DNA from: Campylorhamphus procurvoides
Taxonomy: Eukaryota; Chordata; Aves; Passeriformes; Dendrocolaptidae
Reading direction: 5' to 3'
Length of the DNA stretch: 64,000 nt
Assembly: GCA_013396655.1 (NCBI GenBank)
Contig: WBMV01004992.1
Span: 248,001-312,000, forward strand
How positions within the stretch are numbered: position 1 is the stretch's first letter; every line of letters starts with the position of its first letter. Of the stretch, positions 1 through 10,600 are shown piece by piece. The position numbers were made by a program, and so were the translations under genes. A model generated the notes under the pieces. It ran no database searches, was not told the origin of the DNA, and saw only the letters and a program-made list of their open reading frames with translations.

Positions 1-654
1 GGGAAGCCTGTGCTGAAGCAGGCTTCTGGCAGGACTTGTGGACTTAGGAGAGGAGCCTGCATGGAGCAAGTTTGCTGGTAGGACTTGTGACCTGGTTGGG
101 GACCCACACTGGAGCAGCCTGGTCCTGAAGGATTGCACTTCATGGAAGGGACCCACTGAGCAGTTTGTGAAGGACTGAAGCCTGTGAGAAGGATTCACAT
201 TGGAGAAGTTTCTGGAGGACCATCTTCCATGGGACCATCTTCTACGCTGGAGCAAGCACCAAAGAGTTCTCTCCCTGAGGAGGAAGGAGCAACAGAGACA
301 ACCTGGATGAACTGAATGAAATCACCATTCCCTTTCCCCCTGCACTGTCAAGGGGGAGGATGAAGGGAAAATTGAGGGGGAAGTTGAGCCCAGGGAGGCG
401 TGGAGGGAAGATATTTATAAGATGTGGTTTTATTTCTCATTATCCTACTCTGATTTGGGCGGTAATAAATTCATCTAACTTCCCCAAGTCAATTCTGTTT
501 TGCCTGTGACAGCAATGGGCAAATGATCTCTCCCTGCCCTTACTGCAATCCACGAGCCTTTTGTTCTACTTTTTCTCCCCTGCCCAACTGAGGAGCAGAG
601 TGAGGGAGCAACTTTGGTGTGCAGCTGTCATTCAGCCAGAGGCAACCCACCACA
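1..654 (+). mobile_element. ERVL-type solo LTR, 5' part outside window
   Basis: This is the 3' two-thirds or so of a bird endogenous-retrovirus LTR. It opens with GGAGCA-rich degenerate internal repeats (about 1-290, recurring 'ctggagca' and 'aggacttgtg' units). A purine-rich G tract (350-415) and a polyadenylation signal (464-469) follow, and the element ends in 'cccaccaca' at 646-654. The same family occurs on the - strand at 53332-54196. No tRNA-primer-binding site follows position 654, so it is a solo LTR or the 3' LTR of a provirus lying to the left. The 5' end and left target duplication are outside the window. Family placement rests on remembered similarity to common bird ERVL LTRs, not on a search. 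Confidence 0.85.
464..469 (+). promoter_or_regulatory. LTR polyadenylation signal AATAAA
   Basis: A canonical AATAAA lies inside the LTR, about 185 bp before its 3' end and followed by T-rich sequence. This is the expected position for the R-region poly(A) signal of this LTR type. It is probably inert now but could end transcripts that read through. Confidence 0.6.
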
Positions 655-1010
655 ACAGCACAATGGTTGAAAGAGTCACTGGGGATGCAAAGCTCCCTTC
701 AGATCCCCATACTGCTTGTTTTGGAGCATTGACCCTATTTTTTTGAGTATTATATGAGGTGCTTGCACACTGGCTTAGGAAGACAGACATTTCCTTTTCC
801 TTATTTGCCTTTACAGTGCAGTGCAAAGCACAAGACCTCCACCAGAGACATTAGAGGAGACCTACTCCAGAGGAGAGCACACGCCAGCAGATGTGGGGCT
901 CCTTTGTGGATGTGTGAGAGAATTGTGCTTACATTCTTGCTCTACAGGGAGTGATGATGAGAAAAAAGAGGAGAACCCCATTCACCCATCAGTTTGGTAA
1001 AACCAAGCAT
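655..1010. other. Non-coding spacer between LTR and CR1 cluster
   Basis: No gene, primer-binding site or retroviral internal sequence is visible after the LTR. Only short chance frames are present. It is probably ordinary unique DNA flanking the LTR. Confidence 0.5.
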
Positions 1011-1060
1011 ATAGAATCACAGAATTATAGAATGGCTTGTGTTGGAAGGGACCTTAAGGG
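1011..1060 (-). mobile_element. CR1 LINE 3' tip (outer element, part 1)
   Basis: This is the extreme 3' end of a CR1 LINE read on the - strand: the terminal 8-bp repeat (seen here as 'agaatcacagaattatagaat') followed by the 'ttggaagggacctt' block. The element breaks off at about 1060 and resumes at 1343, where the next expected CR1 sequence ('ttccaacctgcccc') begins. The two pieces are one insertion split by a younger CR1. Confidence 0.85.
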
Positions 1061-1067
1061 TCATGTT

Positions 1068-1342
1068 CTCTGTGGTGCCCAGTGACAGGACCCAAGGGAA
1101 TGGCCTGAAATTGTGTCAGGAGAAGTTTAGGTTAGATATTAGAAAAAGATTCTTCCCCCAGAGGGAAGAGACTCACAGGGAAGTAGTCACAGTAGCAAGC
1201 CTGACAGAGCTCAAGAACTCTTGAACTCTCAGGCACGTGATGTGACTCTTGGGGATGGTCCTGTACAGGGCTAAGTGTTGGATTTGATAATCCTTATGAG
1301 TCCCTTCAAACTCGGCATATTCTTTTCCTCTGTGATTCTGTG
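1068..1342 (+). mobile_element. CR1 LINE 3' end nested inside another CR1
   Basis: A + strand CR1 3' end runs from the ORF2 C-terminus (from about 1068) through the short 3' UTR to the terminal octamer repeat 'gattctgtg' (1334-1342). It sits between the two halves of a - strand CR1. Flanking 8-mers 'gtcatgtt' (1060-1067) and 'gtcttgtt' (1343-1350) match at 7 of 8 positions and could be a target-site duplication. CR1 elements often lack clear duplications, so that part is tentative. Confidence 0.85.
1069..1224 (+). pseudogene. CR1 ORF2 C-terminal remnant (inner element)
   Basis: The open frame from the upstream ATG at 1039 becomes CR1-like from about 1069 to its stop at 1222-1224. Residues '[12 protein letters not shown]' and '[11 protein letters not shown]' match the conserved tail of the CR1 ORF2 protein, the endonuclease/reverse-transcriptase polyprotein that drives CR1 retrotransposition. 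The block that normally carries the HWNRLP-type motif is shortened, because REVV follows the QREETH stretch directly. Nothing upstream encodes the catalytic domains, so this is a 5'-truncated, inactive fossil. The identification comes from recognising the motif; the exact CR1 subfamily is unknown. Confidence 0.75.
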
Positions 1343-1640
1343 GTCTTGTTCCAACCTGCCCCACCCTGCTTCCCACCATGGACACAGACACCTTCCACTA
1401 GATCAGGTTGCTCAGGGCCCCATCCAACCTGGCCTTGAACACTTCCAGGGGTGGGGCATCCACAACTTCTCTGGGCAACCTGTTCCAGTGCCTCACCGCC
1501 CTCACAGTAAAGAATTTCTTTCTAATATCTAATCTAAATCTACCCTCTTTCAGTTTAAAACCATTACCCCTTGTTCTATCACTACATGCTCTTGTCCCTC
1601 TCCCTCCTTCTTGTAAGCCCCCTTTAGGTACTGTGGGCAC
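1343..1640 (-). mobile_element. CR1 LINE 3' end (outer element, part 2)
   Basis: This continues the - strand CR1 that begins at 1011. It includes the 'gaccaggttgctcaggg'-like and 'ccaacctggccttgaacac' blocks of the CR1 3' region and the coding tail of ORF2. Clear similarity fades just beyond 1630-1640, which marks the 5' truncation point. Without the inserted inner CR1, parts 1 and 2 form one 3' fragment of about 350 bp. Confidence 0.9.
1398..1640 (-). pseudogene. CR1 ORF2 C-terminal fragment (outer element)
   Basis: This is an uninterrupted 80-codon frame ending at the natural CR1 ORF2 stop (complement of 1398-1400). It encodes the conserved C-terminal tail of the CR1 polyprotein: '[20 protein letters not shown]', then '[10 protein letters not shown]', then '[16 protein letters not shown]' just before the stop. 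The frame is still open and the motif order is intact, so this copy is better preserved than the inner one. It lacks the endonuclease and reverse-transcriptase domains because the element is truncated at its 5' end. The ATG at 1640 is fortuitous, so the start has no biological meaning. The fragment is inactive. Confidence 0.85.
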
Positions 1641-3902
1641 TTGGGGATTAAGTTGCTTTTGAGGATCTCCATTTTTCCTGCTGTTGAAGTTAAGTATTTC
1701 AAGTGTCTGAGCCCAAGTCCTTTAGCAGATTAGCCCTAAATAGAGAAAGTGTAATTTGTTTAATATATAAATACATATATATAAAATATTCTATGCAAAG
1801 CTTTCTGGTGCCTTGGCCTAGAGACTGTATTAACTCCCAGTAAGGAAAGGTCACAGCCATAGGATGCATATGAGGACAAAAATTTACTTTTCAGTTTTGT
1901 ATTCATCATATGGTGTTGTTCATTAGTTCTGAATGTCACATGGCCAAAAGAGTCTTATTCTGTCTCAAAAAGCTAAGATCTCCCCAAGGTCATTTAAGAA
2001 ACTTTGAAGGTGTCATATGAAATCATGACAAAGAATTTTTCAGCAAAGTTTTTAAGAAAGCATATTTAATACTTTGTTTTCTTAAGTTTATATTCAAAAT
2101 ACTTCAGATTTTCTATACCTTTAATACTAATCTCATACTTAAAATAAATCACAATGTGTACTTCCTGTGATCTTTTCAGAATGCAATAAAACAGATTGTT
2201 TTTAATGGCTGTTCCAGCAATGAAAAATATCTGTGTTAGGTGGAAACAACAAATTGATGCTTTTTCAATTCCTTTTAATGGCATGAGGATCTTTGCAACA
2301 TGCTGTGAAAAATATTCTCTTAATGATAGGCCTGTGGCACAACTTAAGGAGTCATCAAGAAATAAATGCTCTGCTGTCTGGCTGGCAGCTTGGTGTCCCT
2401 TAATTGAAGTATTATAAGATTCTGTGCAGAGTAAAGCCTCCAGGGTTTTGTAGCTAAATGGCACGGACACCTCTGATGAGACATGCAGATGAAGATGTGT
2501 CAATACAATCTTCACCAATTTGCTGTAATAGCAGAGACTGATTAATTTTATAACCATGGGTGCTTCTATTAGCTAACCTAAGGAATGATTTAGACTTTAT
2601 TAAGCGACTTATTTCTATCTGTTTCGAGAGATTTCTGCAGCATAGTTTATCTCCTGCTAGACAGCAACACTTTCTCTAATAAGGATTCTAAATTTATTAT
2701 TTAAGGAGGGATCATGAGCATAACTCAGTTATGTGCAGCTTAGAGGGGACAAATCTTTGTGACTTGGCAAGTCAACTGTACTTAGGTTTGTTTCTCAAAA
2801 AATAAAGTGGTTTGATATCCTATGCAACTGAAATGGCAGTTCTTATATACATTTTTAATGTACAAAAAAAGGAAATTGAAGCAGCTGAATCAAAAGTATG
2901 TGGGTCTATATTTTTTATCTTTTGTTTTTGTAGACTATAAAACTATTTTAATATTGGACATCTAGCATGATTTGGTTACCCATAATCAACCAACACTTTA
3001 TATTTTAGGGCTTTCTTCAATAAAATATGAATTACCACATGGACAATGCATTTCATGATTGCTTTGCACGGTGCTGGCTCTGCAATCATGCTGCACTTTC
3101 TCCCAGGAATAAGGAAACCAAAATGACTCTTGCACATTCTGGACACAGCAGACAGTTAGGAAAATGATATTTCTTAACTGGATGGAAAAAAATGAACTGA
3201 TCACCATCATCAGTTTCCTTACCCACTCATCAGGAAAACTGATGGCCATGTTTTTTCCATTGCAGATACCATGGGAAAAACTTCCACTGAGGAAACTGTA
3301 TGGTCCTGAATTGTACCCTACTGCTGCCTCCTGACACAGGACTATGTCCTTATTGCCAAAGGAGAATGTTTTTCAGTGAGTGGGGACAAGCTTTTAAGAT
3401 TCCTTTTTAGGAGTGTGAAAGTCTTACTTCCCAATCTTACTGGAGACATAGTGACCTTTTCCTTTTTATTTTTCTGTTGCCTTTGAGTTGTTCTCCAACT
3501 AGCCAGCCTTGTACAAACTAATAAAGAATATACTGTTCACAGATGTCAGGTTCACACATCACAAACTATAGCCATCACCATGGATATGGAATAAATCACT
3601 TCCAGAACATAGATCAAAGTTCCACTCATACTCTAATGGCAGAGAAGGCAGTTACTCTTTGTTCATCCTGGTCCAAGGATCTGGACACAATTTAGTTCAA
3701 TCTCATGCTTGTTTATTTACAATCTACTTCTGGGATGGACACTTACTACATGAACTCATCTGTTACAAGGTAGGAGAGCTGCACATGCAGTCTGAGGTTT
3801 ATATTTTGCCCCCACCAGGAGAAATGTGAATGTGAGAGGGTGTTTCTTTGGAAAAGGACTTTTTTCTCCCTTCTCCTATCCTCTACTGCTCTTTGATCTT
3901 GA

Positions 3903-3915
3903 TTTTTTTTTTTTT
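3903..3915. repeat. Poly(T) tract, 13 bp
   Basis: A run of 13 T is followed by G-rich sequence. It could be the tail of an old retroinsertion on the - strand, but no element body is visible beside it. Confidence 0.8.
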
Positions 3916-4991
3916 GGGGTGGAGGTGTGAATGTGTGGGTCATCGTTTTTATATATTCCTTACTCAATTGTGGCTGAATTCATAGCCATATTTCAGCATT
4001 CATTTGTTTGAAATATGTTCTTATTACTTGTTTCATAGTTTCTTTTCTGTGACCAACTGTTGAAATTATGAAACAGTAATAAAAATTTCCTCAGTAGTGA
4101 ACAGTAAATTTTACTCATTCTTATGCATATGTGCAATTCACTTTAATAGCAAGATTCTCCATAATCACAGTACTTCAATACTTCATTCTTACAGACACCT
4201 GAAAGTTCAGTCTTTGAATTATGGGGGTCACTACTTTTTGACTTGCCAGAGATCTTCTGAAAGCCAAATTATTTCTAACTTTGCATCCTATAGGCTCCAT
4301 AAACATTTTTCTCATGTAGCCAGTGCAACTTGCATGCCAGTGGTTGCCTGATCTAGCTTGGCAGATCCAAGTGCTTGTCACTGCAGTCACGTTCAAAGAG
4401 ATCATTCTCCAAAGGTTTGTGGGAGCCAAAGGCAACTTGCTTGTGAAGAACAGAAACAGCATCCCCTTGGAATTCAAGCAAACCTTGGTGATCCCTTTTT
4501 ATCACACTTGCTTTGCTTTCTTTCTCTTTCCTCCATCAGTAGGCTTCATTTTTTCCCCTTTCCAAGGTAGGCTTACTATCACCCTGCAACCAGAGTTGCT
4601 GGTCAGAAACGGAGCAGCATGTGAAATCAGGCTGCTCTATGTCAAGCTGGTACGTGCCAGCTATATTTAGTCTGCTTCTCTCAGTGTTTCATGCTGGTTC
4701 CTTCTTCAAAGATGAATAATAGTGCTGCTGATTCAGGTTGCATTTTTGTTAAAGTGCGTAGGAACCTTCTCTAATGCTTGCATTTCTCACTGAATGCTGC
4801 TGTAGCAGCTCCATGATATCCAACCTACCAATTAGTTTTGCCCTTGAGGTCATCATGGATAGTGAGATTGAGGCTGCTGAGAAAAGGTATTATGTCATTT
4901 ACTGAACGCCCATTCCCTAGTGCTTGAATTGGCAGCAGGGAGACACCAGTCAAGAGAGACATGACTGACAAAGGTCTTTAAAAAGTATTTT

Positions 4992-5014
4992 TATATATGT
5001 GTGTGTCTGTGTTT
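4992..5014. repeat. (TG)n microsatellite, imperfect
   Basis: An alternating TA/TG tract with one C interruption; short and likely slippage-prone. Confidence 0.75.
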
Positions 5015-6130
5015 GCATTTACACATTAATTACCAGAAATATGTCTTTAAAGAAGAATTATGTGTGCTAGATCACTTTCCAAATTGAAGCACCAACCATT
5101 ACTTCTGCCTACACCTGTAATTCAAGCAGTGCCCCTAGCACCTTGTCCACTGCATCCCCCTGGAGAGACAGGAAGGAGAGCTAAGCTCAGATGGGTTCAC
5201 TGGCACCATATTACCCCATTCAATGAAGTTCCCTAACCCTTGAATTGGCGCTGCACCTAACACTGATTGAATCACTAAGGGCTATTGATTTCGGCTTTCT
5301 AGAGAAGCCATTCATGCAGCCTAGAGTGTATGAAAGAGCTTCTATTCTCCTTGAAAATGATTTAGTATAAATAACTAAAATAAATGTCAGTGGGAGATCT
5401 GTGAACTTATTAAGAAGAGGTAAACCACTTGATGTGTTGCACATAGACTGAATGTGTATACATATGGATTTAAATAAGTATACAAGTGTTTTCAGCCAAG
5501 TCTGTCGCAAGAGCAGAATGGATCTCAGAGTGAGAGCAAATACACCAGACAAACTACATAACATGCATCTGCACAGGGAAACCCAGAGCCTGGATGCACT
5601 GTGTCTGTTAATCCTACCCCAGAGGCTACTTAAGGTTGGAGAATGCATACTCGTAAATATGGGCTGTGTCCCCTGGTCACACAGACCGTCCTTGGAGACT
5701 CATTTGTACCCACTGTGGCAAGGTGTTTTTTGTGTCTTCGAGGGTAACCAGAGCTGGGGAAGAAATTCTGCTTTATAGTTAGAAAGCTCTTGGATTCATC
5801 CTGCATGGACATGCTGCTTTCTTTGGCCATTTAATTTGGTTGCAAGTTTCTAACAATCCAGGTGGGTTTCCAATGCACCCAGAAAGCTTGTTACCTCTGC
5901 TCCTGTCTCGCTGAAGCAGCCATGTGTTTGTGGATGCCAGAAAGTAGGGACCCTGTGCCTTCCCCAGCTTCCATCTCTGCCCACCATGGGGCATCTGGGC
6001 ATCTTATAGTCTTTAAGTAGTCCTGTTCAAGCTTTCTGGAAGTGAAGCACAGGCAATAAAATCTCTATATCACCTCTGATAGACTCTGAATCAGGCAGAT
6101 ACAAATGCACTAACAAAGTATAAAATTCTA

Positions 6131-6157
6131 CATGTGTGTACACATACACACACACAG
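6131..6157. repeat. (TG)n/(CA)n microsatellite with inverted arrangement
   Basis: A short TG run is followed directly by a CA run. The tract 'tgtgtgtacaca' is therefore self-complementary at the switch point. Confidence 0.75.
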
Positions 6158-7574
6158 AGTTCATAAAGTATATACATCTATGCACTGCTTTAAATTTTCA
6201 TACTAATATAGCATAATACTAATTTACAAAGTAGACCCATTGCTCTGCTAGCATTTGAAAAATAAAAATAAAATATATCTTCCCTAAAAATGGATGAGAT
6301 TTATATTACATGTTCTTAAGGCATGACAACCATTGAAAGAGCTATTTAGTATGTTACATGTTTTAATAAAAATAACTTGTCTGGCAATGTCTGAAAGCTT
6401 TTGCAGCTGCAGGGGTACTTCTTGGAAATAAATTTGTGTTTACACAGGTGCAGCCATATTTAACAGAATTTTTATATGCAATGCAAACAGCTGCCTGTCT
6501 GTTTTCTTTGGCAGAGCTCATTCTAACTGAAACAATTTGTATCAAACATATCTCTCTGTGATACCTATATAAACAATAGACAAAATTCCTGTGAAAGGAA
6601 AAGGTTTTCAGTAACGCATTTTTGAGATAAACTGGAAAGGAGGAGCACCCTGATTAGAAAAGCCTGGCCCTTCATGAAATATTTTGCAATTGAAAAGACT
6701 TCAGGAATCTATGAGGGAAGTATTATGCACTCTGTAGGATAACTCAGAGGGTTTTCAAGTTAAAGTAAAGCTGAAGGATTCTATGATCAGTAAAAGATAA
6801 AATGAAGTGTTTACAAAATAATTAGTCTTAACACAATTATAGTCTTTTGACTACACTATTAGTATTTTGTTAATTTCTTTTTCATTGTATGAAATTCTTG
6901 TTCAGCCAGAAAACTAGAATTTATAGGAGGCTCAGTGACCCTCAACTTTTCAAATTATTTGCAAATACTCATGCTTTTGAAAAGCTGCCCTATCACCAGC
7001 TTGCTTTCTTTCAATCAAAATTCAGTAGATAAAAAGTCTGTGGATTTTAAATTGCGGTCTAGAGTTAGGGTTTTGTAGACACCTTCCTCAGCCTTCCTTG
7101 TTCCCAACCAAAACAGTGAATAGGAAAGAAAGATTTCTTCACATAATTCATCTCGATGTTCACAATTTCTTCCACTATTTCTTTACATGAAAAGGTTTTC
7201 TGTTTAATTTGCAGCAAAAAATGTAAATGCTAATATTTGCTGCTATCGATTCAAATTGTATTGAAAGATTATTGAACGCATACCCAAAATACAGTTCTAA
7301 CATTTATCAGTTTAATTATTTTAGCACTGATGAGGAATAAGTTTCTGTCCACAGAGGAAGAGCAAACCTTCCAACGACATTATCTTCTCATGAAATAGGA
7401 TTTTTTCTGTTCTTTTGTAGCCATGCAGTATAGCAGGTGAACCCATGCATGTGATATACTTGATAGGTCCTTTTACTTTATCAGAGAGTGAAGCAGAGAA
7501 GCTAACAATGCTTCTGGCAGCCTCCCTACAACAGAAACCTTGTGTCTAGATAAAGATTTTAATAAATTATGTAT

Positions 7575-7613
7575 TTGTGTAACTCCACTGACTTCAACAG
7601 AAGATCCAGTGGG
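7575..7613 (+). repeat. Decayed old repeat carrying the GACTTCAA core
   Basis: The segment 'gtgtaactccactgacttca' (7577-7596) and the following 'agtggg' resemble one half of the palindromic repeat seen at 52004-52065, whose core is a variant of TAACTCCATTGACTTCAATGG. Only part is preserved. The family name is unknown to me. Confidence 0.4.
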
Positions 7614-10600
7614 CTTTGTGCTACGCTTGCATTTGTGTGGAGCTGACACAGCTCCTGAGTGCTCAGAATGACAAATCTTTGTTAGCATCGCTGCAGCTTC
7701 ACAGAAAACCCTTCCATGAAATGCAGTTTAGTCTACCAGCACCACGGGGGTTTGTAATACCCTCTCCTAGGCAGTGTGCTGGAAGCATATTTTTAGTGAG
7801 GTCGATTTTTGTTTCTTTCCCTGTGGATTTTGCCCTCAGTATAAATACAGTCCAACAAATGATCTTTTCTTTAGCCTTTTCTGCACACAACATATGCATG
7901 TCTCCACAAGATGTATTAACATATACATATTATATCCCTATATCCCTATACCCCTATGTAGAATGAGGCAGTATTTTACCACTGGTTGGAATTATGGCTA
8001 CAGAAGATTCTGTGATTGCAAATTGTCTACACTTTCTGAATTGTTCTGACCTTTTGTTTGAACTTCAGTCTGATGAGCTGACAAGCCAACAGACATGATA
8101 GAAAATTGTGCTCTGCATGTAAAGGCTGCTGTATTTTTATATGACTACTACATTAGCTGTGAGAACCAGCTAGAAAATGAAAATTCTTTGTGGATATTTA
8201 GCTTCTCTTTCCCATCTAAGTAGCGTTTAAATCATTAACTCTGGCATGATTATTTGTTTCTAAGTTTAAGAAATAAGCTTCTATCATGAGGCATGCCTGC
8301 ACATTCGGTAATTGTGTAAGCTTTGTGGTTTCTGGAGGAACAGATTTACTAAGTGAATGAGGACTCCACATACCCCTGAAGCTCTTAAATTTTCAGACTG
8401 AAAGATTTTGCTTCAGTGCTTTTAACTGAACTGGACTCTAGGCTCAATTAGGAACACTACTCACTGACAACAAAGGATGTAAGTTTCCAATAGCAATCTT
8501 TTTCCTAATAAATGAACAATTAGATACAAGAGGGTATTACATTCAAGTGAGATTAAAAACTTTAATAAAGAAGAGATGGTGAAAATTTCACCTCTGTGGA
8601 TAAGATTTATTTACACGTTAACTTGGGTGCACAGGAGCAGTGGTCTCACCAGAAAACCAGCCGAACCTGGGGCAGCTAACCAGAAGTGTTGGAAATGGCA
8701 GTCCTTTACTTCAGGAAGTATTAAGCAGTGATTCTTACTGGTGCTGAAGACTCTTCTATGCAAGTTGCCTAACTGACTGCTGGACCTAAAACCTTTATTA
8801 CGAATTCATTCCTGTATCACTGTCAAACCCTAGCTTACTTTCCACCAAAATTCCTTGTCAAAATACATGACCACCACCACTCTGTTCAACCTCAGCATAA
8901 AAAACTATATACAGGAATTTATAATGGTATTAAGTCTATGGAGACTTTAAGAACCTCCTAGACAAAACACTTCTTTACAGAAGCAATTATTATTATTTGT
9001 GTAAGTAATTTATTCATTTAAGTTACTTTAAATATACCTTATCTAAACCACTCTCATAGGACTTGTGTGCTTCCCTATATGGACTGTTATTTTTCTATGT
9101 TCTCTTTATGTGATATACCCCCGGTTTCTAAGGACCCTAAAAGATGAAGTGAAGTGTTACAGAAGTCAAATTCTTAGTCTTGGATCCTACTGTGAGCAAG
9201 CACAAAGAAGCTGAAGATGTACTTTGAAGAGATAGCCAAGCTCTTAAAGTCATACAAAGTCTCTGAGAAAATCCTGTATTTTACATATATATCTGATGAA
9301 AACTTGCTACTGCAATCCTCCCCTGGAAAGGAATTCTAGGGCAAGCACCCTGAAAATAAAGAATAAGACTTGTAGTCAGTAGTGCTAAATATAAGTTTAG
9401 CAAGACTGAGATAATGTGAAGGTACAGTAAATCAGGCACTAATATTAAAAAGATAATAGTAAAAGCTATCTGAAACCTATCAGGTAATTATGCTAAAGAT
9501 GAGTTTGAGCTCAATTATGAAGCTTAACTGCATTCTTTGTTATAACTTCTATCTTGAATTGTATCTCCAGAACAAAGGCCCGTACTGCCCTATAGCGGGC
9601 AATGGATGAGGGGGCTTTATTCCTTCCTTTATTTATATTAGCTTATAAATCACCCTCTTCCCTTTCATGCTTTCATCTTACTTCATCTCCTTGAATATCC
9701 ATCATTAATTTAGGTTGTGCTGCTGTGTGATTGCCCGGAGAAACTCCACCTATGTCTATGCATTAGTAGCTAGGCCAGACATTGTGGCAGAGCAGCGCAA
9801 ACAGTAATCCTGGGACATGCGCTTCCCTTGCAGATGGATGGTTCACTCTGCTTCGTTCTGATGCAGGCAGTAATATTGTTATTCCTTTACAAACACAAGC
9901 GTTTTTAACCTGGGTGCATAAACACGAAATTACATCACTGGGAAATAATCTTCCCAAGATAATGTGGCAAAGCAGTGGTGCAAATATACTATTGCACCAT
10001 TGCGATTAATCAAATACACAGTAAAATTCTGTTGCTTGTGATAATGCTAATGGAAAAAAATTATCATAAAGATTGCAGAAAATAAAAGTGGCCAAGGACT
10101 ATTTTCTAACTTTCTAGGCAAGTGGAAAATCTCATATTCATATAAATAAATTTAATTCATGTTGTCTTCTATTTCTCCAAAAACTAAATAAAAAGAAAGT
10201 TTTGTCCTACATAATCTGTCTGGGAGCAGTCCTAATTCCTTTTGGTCTCCCTCAGCACACCTGTCCATTAGCTGCTGACTGACATGTGCCAAAACTGGAT
10301 GGGGGAATGAACTAGCAATAAATAGTATGGACAGCTCTGTCATAGTTATGCCATGGCTATATTTTGCCATGATCACTATGCCTAGCTTCCTGGCATTGTG
10401 CTTCATCAGCTCAAATATATTTTGAAGACAGTAGAATATTTCAATTTTGCTTGAGCTAAGGACATATATAAATCCCAGATTTGTCCCTGCTTTAAATCAA
10501 AAGTGCTTAAGTCCCAGCAGTCTCCAAAGGACCTCAGTGATTTTCAGAAGAATGTTATATCATCTCACAAAGGCCATTAAGAATTACTAATAATTTTTTT

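Larger units (their letters stand above)
1641..7574. other. Gene-free AT-rich stretch
   Basis: No recognisable exon or RNA gene is present. The longest frames are 163 codons at 2066-2557 (-) and 142 codons at 5220-5648 (-). Neither shows a known domain and both are within chance expectation for a 64-kb window. An AT-rich alternating tract lies at 1761-1790. No transposon is recognisable. Confidence 0.6.

Noticed and set aside
655..700. Primer-binding site after the first LTR
   Set aside because: No TGG-starting tRNA-complementary sequence just after position 654.
2066..2557. 163-codon frame on the - strand
   Set aside because: AT-rich composition gives a Lys/Ile/Tyr/Leu-rich product with no motif. 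By my rough estimate, a frame this long is expected about once by chance in several such windows.
7981..8020. 'ggttggaa' and 'gattctgtgatt' resembling a CR1 3' end
   Set aside because: The intervening sequence does not match the CR1 end and the match is too short.
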